From an uncultured Litoreibacter sp. (GTDB lineage Bacteria > Pseudomonadota > Alphaproteobacteria > Rhodobacterales > Rhodobacteraceae), in contig CANLVO010000001.1 in assembly GCA_947494645.1 (NCBI GenBank), positions 2,343,738 to 2,407,737 on the forward strand: a stretch of 64,000 nucleotides of DNA, given 5' to 3'. Below, piece after piece: positions 26,213 through 34,440 of this stretch. The notes below the pieces were generated by a model. It saw only the letters and a list, made by a program, of their open reading frames with translations. It was not told the DNA's origin and ran no database searches. Both the position numbers and the translations under genes were made by a program. Each line of letters begins with the position of its first letter. Positions within the stretch are counted from its first letter, which is position 1.

Positions 26213-27007
26213 ATGGAAAACGAAACCCTGATCCGCTTCAGCATCTTTCTTGGCCTCTTCGCAGTGCTCGCCTGCGTGGAGTGGCTGATGCCCCGCCGGG
26301 TCTTGTCGCAAACGCGGGTTGCGCGGTGGTCAACGAATTGGGGGTTCACCGTGGTGAACACGGTCTTTCTGAACCTGATGGCGTTCGCGCTGCCGCTTCT
26401 GGCTGTGGGCGCTGCGATTGATGCAAGCCGTAATGGTTGGGGCCTGTTCAATGCGCTTGCTTGGCCCGCCTGGCTTGAGGTTGTGATTGCTGTCCTGATC
26501 CTCGATTTCGCAATCTGGTTGCAGCACCTGATTACCCATAAAGTGCCGCTCTTGTGGCGCTTGCATCAGGTGCATCATGCCGATGTGGATATCGACGTGA
26601 CCACGGCGATACGGTTTCATCCGGTCGAGATCGGGTTGTCTATGCTGCTGAAGATCGGGCTGGTGTATCTGCTGGGCCCGGCGGCGTTGGCGGTCATCTT
26701 GTTCGAAATTATTCTGAACGGCACGGCGATGTTTAACCATGCCAACATCAAGCTGCCTCTTTGGCTTGATGCTATTGTGCGCAAAGTATTGGTGACGCCG
26801 GATATGCACCGGGTACATCACTCCGTGGAGCGCGCGGAGCATGACAGCAATTATGGTTTCGCTTTATCGATCTGGGACCAGATGTTCGGCACCTATATCC
26901 CGCAACCGGCTGATGGGCATGATGAGATGAAAATTGGGCTGCAATGGCAGGATGAACGGCCAAGCAAATTTGGGTGGAGCATGGCGCTGCCCTTCCTCAA
27001 GAAGTGA
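26213..27007 (+). CDS. Fatty acid hydroxylase / sterol desaturase superfamily protein
   Basis: A 264-residue membrane di-iron enzyme. Histidine clusters are present: HLITHKVPLLWRLHQVHH, then FHPVE, and HRVHHSVERAEHDSNYG near the C-terminus, with four or more hydrophobic segments. The family hydroxylates or desaturates lipids at the inner membrane. ATG at 26213 gives MENETLIRFS; a TTG three codons earlier is less likely. The last bases overlap the next gene start. Confidence 0.85.
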   Translation: MENETLIRFSIFLGLFAVLACVEWLMPRRVLSQTRVARWSTNWGFTVVNTVFLNLMAFALPLLAVGAAIDASRNGWGLFNALAWPAWLEVVIAVLILDFAIWLQHLITHKVPLLWRLHQVHHADVDIDVTTAIRFHPVEIGLSMLLKIGLVYLLGPAALAVILFEIILNGTAMFNHANIKLPLWLDAIVRKVLVTPDMHRVHHSVERAEHDSNYGFALSIWDQMFGTYIPQPADGHDEMKIGLQWQDERPSKFGWSMALPFLKK

Positions 27008-27657
27008 CCTACGCAGCGATCGACGCACGCGTCGCTTTTGACAAGCTACTGATATTGGGCGGTTTTCCAGATTCTGTTAACCAGCCAGTAACCCCTGATT
27101 GCAAGACCCTGCTTCTGCTCGGCCCGGCCCCGGACTTTTGGGATATGTTCAAGAACAGCCCGGAGTGGAAAGATCATGAACCTGACGCGATGGACCGTTG
27201 GTCAACACGCGTCATCGGCGGGTTAGCCAAAGAGCTTGGAGGCACCGCCCTGTTCCCTTTCGGCGGCGCTCCGTTTCAACCTTTCTTCAGCTGGGCGCTG
27301 CGATCTGGCCAGGCGTGGCAAAGTCCCGTCAAGTTGCTGGTGCATAGCGAAGCAGGGCTCATGGTCTCTTACAGGGGCGCGCTGGCCCTGCCGTTTGAGG
27401 TGGTTCTGCCCCCTGCCCCGGCCAAGCCATGCGACAGCTGCGATAAGCCTTGTCTTACAGCCTGCAAACCACGCGCCTTGACGGCGGAGGGCTATGACGT
27501 GCCCGCTTGCAAAGCGCATCTAGCATCAGAAAACGGCAAAGAAAACATGGCGTTGGGTTGTTCTGTGCGGCGGGCTTGTCCGGTGTCTCAAAGCTATGCA
27601 AGGATGACAGAGCAGAACGCGTTTCATATGCGCAGCTTCATGGGAGAGAACCGCTGA
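27004..27657 (+). CDS. Ferredoxin-like protein related to the QueG iron-sulfur region
   Basis: A 217-residue protein with cysteine motif CDSCDKPCLTACKPRAL and a later GCSVRRACPVS, enough for two 4Fe-4S clusters in the manner of epoxyqueuosine-reductase-type ferredoxins. The cobalamin-binding half of QueG is not evident. Start GTG at 27004 overlaps the preceding stop (GTGA); upstream codons would run inside the hydroxylase gene. It could supply electrons to the neighbouring di-iron enzyme, but that is inference from adjacency. Confidence 0.75.
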   Translation: MTYAAIDARVAFDKLLILGGFPDSVNQPVTPDCKTLLLLGPAPDFWDMFKNSPEWKDHEPDAMDRWSTRVIGGLAKELGGTALFPFGGAPFQPFFSWALRSGQAWQSPVKLLVHSEAGLMVSYRGALALPFEVVLPPAPAKPCDSCDKPCLTACKPRALTAEGYDVPACKAHLASENGKENMALGCSVRRACPVSQSYARMTEQNAFHMRSFMGENR

Positions 27658-28160
27658 AACTGATCCTAACCCGCCATTCGAAATCAAGCTGGGATGATCT
27701 GGACATGGACGACCATGATCGCCCCCTCAATGCCCGAGGTGAGGCTGGCGCGGAACGCGTCGGTGCTTGGTTGGCAGACCGGGGCCATGTGCCCAAGCGG
27801 GTCTTGTGCTCGACCGCGAAGCGAGCGGTGATGACGGCGCAGATCATGATGGAGCAGTTCGTCGATAAACCGGAAATTGATTATATTACGGGGCTTTATC
27901 ACGCGTCACCCGACACAATTCTAAACAAAATCCGCGCAGCTTCCGCAGGCGATCTTCTGGTCGTGGGGCATAATCCGGGCATTGCCAGCTTTGCCGATCT
28001 GATCAGTGAAACCCGCCCAAAACACGAACGGTTTGGGGTTTTTCCGACAACCTCGACAATGGTGTCGGAGGTGCCAAAGGAAGAATGGGCGGAGCTGAAA
28101 TTCGGCGACGCGCGGCTTCTGAATTTTGTCGTGCCGCGTGATCTGAAGGCGCTCATTTAG
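27654..28160 (+). CDS. SixA-like phosphohistidine phosphatase, probable CTG start
   Basis: A 168-residue histidine phosphatase. The catalytic RHG-like motif is TRHSKSSWDD at the N-terminus, followed by STAKRAVMTAQIM and the second histidine in VVGHNPGI. The family N-terminus begins four to six residues before TRH. No ATG, GTG or TTG lies there; the frame offers CTG at 27654-27656, which overlaps the previous stop as CTGA and has GGGAGAGAA upstream as ribosome site. An upstream start would add a non-homologous tail. The protein may dephosphorylate histidines of phosphotransfer proteins. Confidence 0.82.
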   Translation: MKLILTRHSKSSWDDLDMDDHDRPLNARGEAGAERVGAWLADRGHVPKRVLCSTAKRAVMTAQIMMEQFVDKPEIDYITGLYHASPDTILNKIRAASAGDLLVVGHNPGIASFADLISETRPKHERFGVFPTTSTMVSEVPKEEWAELKFGDARLLNFVVPRDLKALI

Positions 28161-28162
28161 GC

Positions 28163-28195
28163 GTACACAACCCGTACACACCCTGTACACATCCC
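28163..28195. repeat. Three tandem 11-base GTACACA repeats
   Basis: GTACACAACCC, GTACACACCCT and GTACACATCCC start at 28163, 28174 and 28185, an exact 11-base period. They follow the SixA stop codon directly. Phase close to one helical turn suggests a protein-binding array, but none is known to me here. Confidence 0.55.
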
Positions 28196-28217
28196 GTCGT
28201 GACACGTCATGCGCACG

Positions 28218-28244
28218 AAAAAACCCCGCAACAGCGCTGCGGGG
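28218..28244 (-). terminator. Terminator of the bztABCD operon
   Basis: CCCCGCA (28224-28230) pairs with TGCGGGG (28238-28244) across a seven-base loop. On the minus strand the stem is followed by TTTTTT, a good U-tract, 28 bases after the bztD stop. On the plus strand it can also end the SixA transcript, though the trailing sequence CTTCCTCTTTG is poorer. Confidence 0.85.
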
Positions 28245-28271
28245 CTTCCTCTTTGAACTTTTCGAACGATG

Positions 28272-29063
28272 TTAGTGGCCGAGAATTTGGCTCAGGAACA
28301 GTTTGGTGCGCTCGGATTTCGGGTTGTTGAAGAACTCTTCCGGCTCGTTCTGCTCAACGATTTGGCCTTGGTCCATAAAGATCACGCGGTTGGCGACCTG
28401 ACGCGCAAAGCCCATCTCGTGCGTCACGCAGAGCATGGTCATGCCCTCTTCGGCCAGCTCGATCATCGTGTCGAGCACCTCTTTGATCATCTCAGGATCG
28501 AGCGCGGATGTGGGCTCGTCAAACAGCATGATGCGCGGCTTCATGCAAAGCGATCGGGCGATGGCCACACGCTGCTGCTGACCGCCCGACAATTGGCCGG
28601 GATACTTGTTGGCCTGCTCCGGGATTTTCACCTTCTCAAGGAAGTGCATCGCCGTTTCTTCGGCTTCGCGCTTGGGCGTTTTCCGCACCCAAATCGGAGC
28701 CAGTGTGCAGTTCTCAAGGATCGTGAGATGCGGGAACAGGTTGAAGTGCTGAAAGCACATGCCAACCTCGGACCTGATCTTGTCGATGTTCTTGAGATCA
28801 GAGGTCAGCTCCGTGCCATCGACGATGATCTGGCCCTGCTGATGTTCCTCAAGGCGGTTGATGCAGCGGATCAGCGTCGACTTACCCGAACCAGACGGCC
28901 CAGCGATAACGATACGTTCGCCGCGCTGCACGGTGAGATCGATATCCTTGAGCACGTGGAAGGTCCCGTACCACTTGTTCATGTTGGTGATCTGAATTGC
29001 GATCTCATCCGAGACTTGCATCTTGGAACGGTCGATTTCGCGATCTGTAGCTAGGTCAGACAT
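28272..29063 (-). CDS. bztD: Amino-acid ABC transporter ATP-binding protein BztD
   Basis: A 263-residue ATPase of the polar amino acid uptake family. Walker A is GPSGSGKST, signature [14 protein letters not shown], Walker [15 protein letters not shown]-loop VTHEMGFA. It matches BztD/AapP, which energise import of glutamate, glutamine, aspartate and asparagine in Rhodobacter and Rhizobium. It is the last gene of bztABCD, followed by a strong terminator. The N-terminus is about 25 residues longer than minimal family members. Confidence 0.94.
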   Translation of the reverse strand: MSDLATDREIDRSKMQVSDEIAIQITNMNKWYGTFHVLKDIDLTVQRGERIVIAGPSGSGKSTLIRCINRLEEHQQGQIIVDGTELTSDLKNIDKIRSEVGMCFQHFNLFPHLTILENCTLAPIWVRKTPKREAEETAMHFLEKVKIPEQANKYPGQLSGGQQQRVAIARSLCMKPRIMLFDEPTSALDPEMIKEVLDTMIELAEEGMTMLCVTHEMGFARQVANRVIFMDQGQIVEQNEPEEFFNNPKSERTKLFLSQILGH

Positions 29064-29077
29064 ATTCTAGACCTCCT

Positions 29078-30382
29078 TTAGTGAGATGTTTTGAGCTTGC
29101 GCTCAAGATACATGGAGTAGCGGGACATGCCGAAGCAGACGATGAAGAACAGCACGGCGATGAACGCGTAGAGCTCCCACAAAACGCCGATCCAGGCGGT
29201 GTCTGCACGAATAGCCGTGGCCCAACCGATTGGGTCCATCAGGCCAATCACAGACACCAGCGTGGTGTCTTTGAACAGGCCGATGAAGGTCGACACAATG
29301 CCCGGGATCGAGATCTTCAAGGCCTGCGGCATGATGATCAGACGCTGCGCCTGCCAATAGTTGAGGCCCAGCGAGTCGCCGCCCTCGTATTGGCCTTTCG
29401 GCAGCGCCGCCAGACCACCCCGGATAACTTCGGCCATGTAAGCAGACGAGAACAGGGTCACCATGATGATCACCCGCAGCACGATGTCGAAGTTTGTACC
29501 TGGTGGCATGAAGATGTTGAGAAGCGTCGAAGCCACGAAGAGAAGCGTGATCAACGGCACCCCGCGGATGAACTCGATGAAGCCGACGCAGAGCGTCTTA
29601 ACGATCAGCAAGTTCGACTGACGGCCAAGCGCCAACACGATGCCAATGGGCAACGAGCACCCAATGGCTACCACGCCAATGACGAAGGCCAGAAGCAACC
29701 CACCGATGTCACGCGAAGAACCAATAGGCTCCAAGCCGATGGGCAGGATCGACGACAATACGTCAGAGAGCGGGCTCAGGAGGAACAGCCACCAGACAAG
29801 CGCCACGACGACAGCGAGAACCATCGCGAGGAGCGAGCCGAGCACCTCTTCACCGAACTTGATGACCAAGAAACCGATCACGAAGCCCATAGCCGCCAAG
29901 ACTGGCACCCAAACTGTGCCGCCCCAGATCAGCCAAGGCATTATGAAGGGGTAAGCCGCAGAGAAATACAGCATCTTGCGCGGCAAGTTGGTGAACAAGA
30001 TTGGCGCCAGCGCCACGCCAAGCAGAACCAGATCAAGGATCGGACGCCAGCGCAGATGTTCGGGATAGTTGCCAAACAGGATTTGGCGCCAGCGCTCATT
30101 GATGACGCCCCAGCAGGCCGCACCATGATCTTTGCCAGTCATCTCACGACAATCCGCCAGCGACGTGGCCGACCAAGTGTTGTGCGACGCCCAAGGGATC
30201 AGGATCGAAAAGATCAGGTAGACAAAGGCAAGCGCTACCAAGGTGATGACCGTGTTTGCCGGGCTGGAGAACAAGTTCTCCCGCGCCCAGCCGATCGGAC
30301 CCACCACCGTTGCAGGCGGTGCCCGTTCCGGCAGCATGGTTTCGCGGACATAGGCGACTGTCTGTGCGTGCGTGTCACTCAT
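29078..30382 (-). CDS. bztC: Amino-acid ABC transporter permease BztC
   Basis: A 434-residue permease, longer than typical HisM-type subunits, as expected for the Bzt/Aap group. It has several extra N-terminal helices and a C-terminal permease domain with the EAA-type loop SLGLNYWQAQRLIIMPQALK. The internal region contains RQSNLLIVKTLCVGFIEFIRG. The start is two bases after the bztB stop region and the proteins should form a heterodimer with BztB in the inner membrane. Confidence 0.93.
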   Translation of the reverse strand: MSDTHAQTVAYVRETMLPERAPPATVVGPIGWARENLFSSPANTVITLVALAFVYLIFSILIPWASHNTWSATSLADCREMTGKDHGAACWGVINERWRQILFGNYPEHLRWRPILDLVLLGVALAPILFTNLPRKMLYFSAAYPFIMPWLIWGGTVWVPVLAAMGFVIGFLVIKFGEEVLGSLLAMVLAVVVALVWWLFLLSPLSDVLSSILPIGLEPIGSSRDIGGLLLAFVIGVVAIGCSLPIGIVLALGRQSNLLIVKTLCVGFIEFIRGVPLITLLFVASTLLNIFMPPGTNFDIVLRVIIMVTLFSSAYMAEVIRGGLAALPKGQYEGGDSLGLNYWQAQRLIIMPQALKISIPGIVSTFIGLFKDTTLVSVIGLMDPIGWATAIRADTAWIGVLWELYAFIAVLFFIVCFGMSRYSMYLERKLKTSH

Positions 30383-30383
30383 C

Positions 30384-31613
30384 TTAGCGCTCCACCAATT
30401 GCATGCGTGCGTTGTAGACGTTCATCGCAGCCGAGATCAGCAGCGAGATGGTCAAGTAGATCAGCATGCCCAGAAGCAGCGTCTCCAGCTCGCGACCCGT
30501 CTGGTTGAGCGAGATACCCATCAGCGTACCGGTGATGTCCATATAGCCCACGGCAATCGCCAGCGACGAGTTCTTGGTCAGGTTCAAGTACTGCGAGATC
30601 AGCGGCGGGATGATCACCCGCAACGCTTGTGGCAGGACCACAAGGCTCATGATCCGGTTGGGGCGCAGCCCAAGCGCGCCCGCGGCCTCTGACTGACCTT
30701 TGGAAATCGCCATGATGCCGGAGCGCACGTTCTCTGCGATAAACGCGGCCGTATAGAGCGACAATGCCAGCCACAACGCAATCAGCGAGTTGCGCAGGTG
30801 CAGCCCGCCTTTGAAGTTGAAGCCCTTCAGCTCAGGCGAGGTCCATTGCAGGCCCATAACCAGCAGCACGATGGCTGTCGGCACAATCAGCAGGCCAAGC
30901 TGCAGATACCATGTGGTTGGACGAATGCCGGTTGCTTCCTGCGTGGCCGTCGCCCGGGCCCGCACGAGGCGGACCACAAAGATGGAGGCCGCGAAAACCA
31001 GAAGCACGATCAGCCAGTTCAGCCCAGTGCTGGCAAAGCCTGACGTGAAGGACGGCGCGGGGACAAAGACGCCCCGGTTGGTGATGGCCACCGCATCAAA
31101 GATCATAGACGCCGTAGCGTCATCGCCTTTGAACGCGCGCGGCGCAGGTTGCGTCTCGATCATGATGGCCATGGCCAACACGATCCACAAAAGCACGGGC
31201 ACGTTGCGGAACATTTCCACGTAGACGGTCATGATCCGCGCCACGATCCAGTTGCGCGACAGACGCAGCACCCCAATGATAATGCCCAGCACCGTCGCCA
31301 GCGCGCAGCCCAGCACCGCAATCACCAACGTGTTCAACACACCGACCATAGCGGCGCGGAAATGGCTGGATTGCGAGGAATACTCGATCAGGCGCTGGTT
31401 GATGTCGTAGCCAGCTGGCTCCCAAAGGAACCGGAAGCTCAGCGTCTTGCCAAGCGCGGCCATATTTTGGGCGGTGTTTCCGATCAGCCACCACACAAAG
31501 GCGCTGAAACCGATTAGTGCGATGACCTGAATGGTCATGGACCTATACCGCGTGTCGTATAGCAGCATAGAGAGACGGAAGGACTCCTTGGGAGGGTCGC
31601 TGAGTGTCGTCAT
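30384..31613 (-). CDS. bztB: Amino-acid ABC transporter permease BztB
   Basis: A 409-residue permease of the Bzt/Aap type. The coupling loop is AAGALGLRPNRIMSLVVLPQ and the permease entry segment is FRNVPVLLWIVLAMAIMIE. A large insertion between the first helices and the core (residues about 140-270) is characteristic of this subfamily. It lies about 180 bases after bztA, separated by a perfect 13-base hairpin, and is almost contiguous with bztC. Confidence 0.93.
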   Translation of the reverse strand: MTTLSDPPKESFRLSMLLYDTRYRSMTIQVIALIGFSAFVWWLIGNTAQNMAALGKTLSFRFLWEPAGYDINQRLIEYSSQSSHFRAAMVGVLNTLVIAVLGCALATVLGIIIGVLRLSRNWIVARIMTVYVEMFRNVPVLLWIVLAMAIMIETQPAPRAFKGDDATASMIFDAVAITNRGVFVPAPSFTSGFASTGLNWLIVLLVFAASIFVVRLVRARATATQEATGIRPTTWYLQLGLLIVPTAIVLLVMGLQWTSPELKGFNFKGGLHLRNSLIALWLALSLYTAAFIAENVRSGIMAISKGQSEAAGALGLRPNRIMSLVVLPQALRVIIPPLISQYLNLTKNSSLAIAVGYMDITGTLMGISLNQTGRELETLLLGMLIYLTISLLISAAMNVYNARMQLVER

Positions 31614-31752
31614 CGTGGACGTTCCCTGTCATTGTCAGGCCAGTTAAAGGCGTCGCGTCGTTGCGCGGGGCGGCCTGCACTTGTCGTCGGTAATTCTGTG
31701 TTTGCCGCTTGCCTGCTCTTGGCCCCCGCCAGCAGCAGCTCGGCAAAAATGA

Positions 31753-31781
31753 AAAGGGCGCGGTTTAGAACCGCGCCCTTT
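31753..31781 (-). terminator. Perfect 13-base hairpin after bztA (attenuator)
   Basis: AAAGGGCGCGGTT (31753-31765) and AACCGCGCCCTTT (31769-31781) pair perfectly across the loop TAG. On the minus strand it is followed by TCATTTTTG, a broken U-tract. It sits 12 bases after the bztA stop, so it most likely ends most transcripts there and stabilises the abundant bztA message while allowing some read-through into bztBCD. Confidence 0.8.
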
Positions 31782-31793
31782 CCGTATCAGTTC

Positions 31794-32813
31794 CTAGCGG
31801 AATGGTGGGGAGTACATCAGGCCACCAGCGGTCCACTGTGCGTTCAGACCACGTGCAAGGCCGATTGGTGTGTTCTCACCGATGTGGCGTTCGAAGCTTT
31901 CGCCGAAGTTACCACCAGCAGAGATGGCACGGACAGCCCACTGAGCGTCGAGGCCCAGCATTTCGCCCAGGTTACCTTCGGTGCCCAGCAGACGGTTGAT
32001 CTCTGGGTTGTCGCCAGCAGCTGCGGACAGCTCACCGATGTTTGCCGAGGTCACACCCAGCTCTTCAGCTGCGATCAGAGCGTTCAGAGTCCAGCGAACA
32101 ATGTCGCCCCACTCGTTGTCGCCGTGACGTACCAATGGGCCCAGTGGCTCTTTGGAGATGATTTCTGGCAGGATGGTGTGCGCAGACGCGTCAGCGAAGG
32201 ACGAACGTACAGATGCCAGCGCGGAGCTGTCAGTTGTGTACACGTCACATGCGCCAGCAAGGTACTGCTGCTGAGCTTCAGTCTGTGTTTCGATTGGCAC
32301 AGGCTCGTAGGACATGTTGTTGACGCGGAAGTAGTCAGCAAGGTTCAGCTCGGTTGTTGTACCGGTCTGAATGCAGACAGTTGCGCCGTCCAGCTCGGTT
32401 GCCGATGTGACACCCAGCTCTTTTGGAACCATGAAGCCTTGGCCGTCATAGTAGTTTACGCCAACAAATTCGAACTTCAGGTCGACGTCACGGCTGAATG
32501 TCCATGTTGTCACGCGGGACAGCATGTCGACTTCGCCGGAAGCCAGCGCGGTGAAGCGTGTCTTACCTGTGGTTGGAACAAATTCGACAGCTTTCGCGTC
32601 GTCCAGCACGGCGGCGGCAACTGCGCGACATACGTCAACGTCGAAACCTTCCCACTCACCGTCGGCATTTGGAGCTTCAAAGCCTGGCACACCTGTGGAC
32701 ACGCCACAGTTCAAAACGCCGCGCTCCTTGACTTCGTCAAGCGTCGCAGCCGGAGCAGCAGCAGCGGCCAAGCCAGCAGCTGTCAGAGCCCCGATAAAGA
32801 CAGATTTATTCAT
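31794..32813 (-). CDS. bztA: Amino-acid ABC transporter substrate-binding protein BztA
   Basis: A 339-residue periplasmic receptor. The signal peptide MNKSVFIGALTAAGLAAAAA is cleaved near residue 22. Mature motifs GVLNCGVSTGVPGFE, EGFDVDVCRAVAAAVL, and ALASGEVDMLSRVTTW are of the Bzt/Aap group that binds acidic amino acids and their amides. ATG at 32813 has GGAAGAGG upstream, which excludes the longer open frame. It is the first gene of the operon. Confidence 0.95.
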   Translation of the reverse strand: MNKSVFIGALTAAGLAAAAAPAATLDEVKERGVLNCGVSTGVPGFEAPNADGEWEGFDVDVCRAVAAAVLDDAKAVEFVPTTGKTRFTALASGEVDMLSRVTTWTFSRDVDLKFEFVGVNYYDGQGFMVPKELGVTSATELDGATVCIQTGTTTELNLADYFRVNNMSYEPVPIETQTEAQQQYLAGACDVYTTDSSALASVRSSFADASAHTILPEIISKEPLGPLVRHGDNEWGDIVRWTLNALIAAEELGVTSANIGELSAAAGDNPEINRLLGTEGNLGEMLGLDAQWAVRAISAGGNFGESFERHIGENTPIGLARGLNAQWTAGGLMYSPPFR

Positions 32814-32914
32814 GTTTACCTCTTCCTGATAGACCTTCGCTCGCGCAAAAGGTTTTAGAGCGGCCTTTTCGACCGGCAGTGATTTCTGGGAGTGAGCCCC
32901 CCCAATGACCGCAG

Positions 32915-32943
32915 ATAAGGCCAAAACTTGGACGTAAGGTCAA
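32915..32943 (-). promoter_or_regulatory. Candidate bztA promoter
   Basis: On the minus strand TTGACC (32938-32943) is followed after 17 bases by CCTTAT (32915-32920), about 100 bases before the bztA start codon. The -35 is good, the -10 weak. The position is suitable for the bzt transcript. Confidence 0.4.
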
Positions 32944-33055
32944 GTTCATAAGGTTGCCGGACGTAGCGGAACTTTAAAGTTTTTTTACCATTTCTTACGT
33001 CATTAATTCCAATTGCTTCACAATCCGCCACGATTTGATTGAAATTGATCTTCTT

Positions 33056-33763
33056 TCAGGCGCAAAGACGAAAGAAACTGTCCGCGTGCAAGAACGCTTC
33101 ACGTTTTGTGGCTGCCATCTGTTCCGCCTCTTCGTCATGGCCCCACTGCTCTGACTGCCAGTTTTCATCGATTCGGCTGACATCCCAAAGCGCCTCGGCG
33201 GAGGCATACCCTTCGGTCACAGCAAACCCAATAATCAGCGAACCTGACAGCGACACCAGGTCGTGAAACGCGGTCAGCTGGTAGGCGTCAAATGCATGGA
33301 CGCGGCGGGTCAGAGACGCAGTGCTGGCCTGAGGCTGCTCGGCATGCATCACACCCACATAAACCTGCAGGGGAGCTTTCAGGGCAGTGGCGGACCAGTC
33401 CACCAACGGGTCCCATCCCTTGTTCTGCCGCTCGACCAAACCGCGCGGGTCACTGGCGCGGTAGCAGATCAGGTCGCTGTCGCCATAGGCGGCCAGCATG
33501 TCGGCCACCTCCGCATGTTGCGGCGTGACCTTGTCGGTCGCTGCATTAGCGGCCCGGGTAAACGGCATCGACAGCGGGTTAATCTTGCCCTCTTGCGCGT
33601 CCCATTCCTGCGCGACCGCGTCAGCCATCGCCCGCGTCGGCAATGTCAGCGACGACTTCGCCGGTGTTCGAACGACCCGGCCATCGAGCGTGACAGTATA
33701 GCCGCCCTCTACCTCGATCACTTGCGTGTCGGTCCAAAACCGTTTGGCCGCCCAGTCCGTCAT
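33056..33763 (-). CDS. ATP12-family F1-ATPase assembly chaperone
   Basis: A 235-residue protein matching the ATP12 family: TLDGRVVRTPAKSSLTLPTR, VAQEWDAQEGKINPLSMPF and ICYRASDPRGLVERQNKGWD (central conserved block). ATP12 in mitochondria assists insertion of the alpha subunit into F1; alphaproteobacterial homologues exist but their role is less studied. The start overlaps the HAD gene stop by four bases, so it is the last gene of a coupled run crcB-rluC-HAD-atp12. Confidence 0.9.
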   Translation of the reverse strand: MTDWAAKRFWTDTQVIEVEGGYTVTLDGRVVRTPAKSSLTLPTRAMADAVAQEWDAQEGKINPLSMPFTRAANAATDKVTPQHAEVADMLAAYGDSDLICYRASDPRGLVERQNKGWDPLVDWSATALKAPLQVYVGVMHAEQPQASTASLTRRVHAFDAYQLTAFHDLVSLSGSLIIGFAVTEGYASAEALWDVSRIDENWQSEQWGHDEEAEQMAATKREAFLHADSFFRLCA

Positions 33764-34440
33764 ATCTCGATACCCAGAAGCTGCGTGACCGCCACATCAA
33801 GCGCGGCAAAATTGTCGATCATGATATCAGTAAACGGCGCAAGATCGGCCTCAGCGTGGTAGCCCCAGCGCACCCCAATAGTGTGGAAGCCCGCATTGCG
33901 GCCCATCTCCATATCGAAGGTGGTATCGCCCACGATCACCGCGTTCTGCGGCTTGACCCCGGTGTCATAAAGACATTGCTCCAACATCGAGGGGTGCGGT
34001 TTGGAGGGATGGTTGTCGGCCACCTGACTTGTCACGAAAAGCCCCTCGAGCCCATGTACCCCCATCATGCGCACAAGCCCGCGCCGCGACTTGCCGGTAG
34101 CGACCCCCAAAAGCAGTTCGTCGCATCCATGCAACCGATCCAAAGCGGGGCGGGCGCCGGGAAACAGCGGCGCGTCCTGGCGCACCTCAGCCGTCTCGGA
34201 GCGGTTGAAGCTGTTTTTATAGGCCTCAACCACTTCAACAAGCTCTGCGTCCGTCAGATTGGGATCGAGCCGCCGCATCGCTTCTGGCAAAGACAGCCCG
34301 ATGATGGAGCGAACCGCCGCCTCGACCGGCGGCGTGTGGCCGCAGGCATCAAAAGCGGTTTTCATTGCACCCTTGATATGCGCCAGACTGTCGATCAGCG
34401 TACCGTCGACGTCGAAAACAACCAGCTTCAGCTCTGCCAT
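33760..34440 (-). CDS. HAD-family hydrolase (phosphoglycolate-phosphatase-like)
   Basis: A 226-residue haloacid-dehalogenase phosphatase. Motif I is VVFDVDGTLIDS (nucleophile Asp9), motif II GVATGKS, motif III lysine in PSKPHPSM and motif IV VGDTTFDMEMG. A helical cap at residues about 15-85 places it in subclass I. It could act on phosphoglycolate or a nucleotide, but the substrate is not fixed by sequence. It overlaps the rluC gene by 13 bases and the atp12 gene by four. Confidence 0.88.
   Translation of the reverse strand: MAELKLVVFDVDGTLIDSLAHIKGAMKTAFDACGHTPPVEAAVRSIIGLSLPEAMRRLDPNLTDAELVEVVEAYKNSFNRSETAEVRQDAPLFPGARPALDRLHGCDELLLGVATGKSRRGLVRMMGVHGLEGLFVTSQVADNHPSKPHPSMLEQCLYDTGVKPQNAVIVGDTTFDMEMGRNAGFHTIGVRWGYHAEADLAPFTDIMIDNFAALDVAVTQLLGIEI

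Noticed and set aside
29081..30508. Long open frame on the plus strand opposite bztC/bztB
   Set aside because: Its translation is rich in His, Arg, Gln and Asp without any domain, and it mirrors a well supported permease gene on the minus strand.
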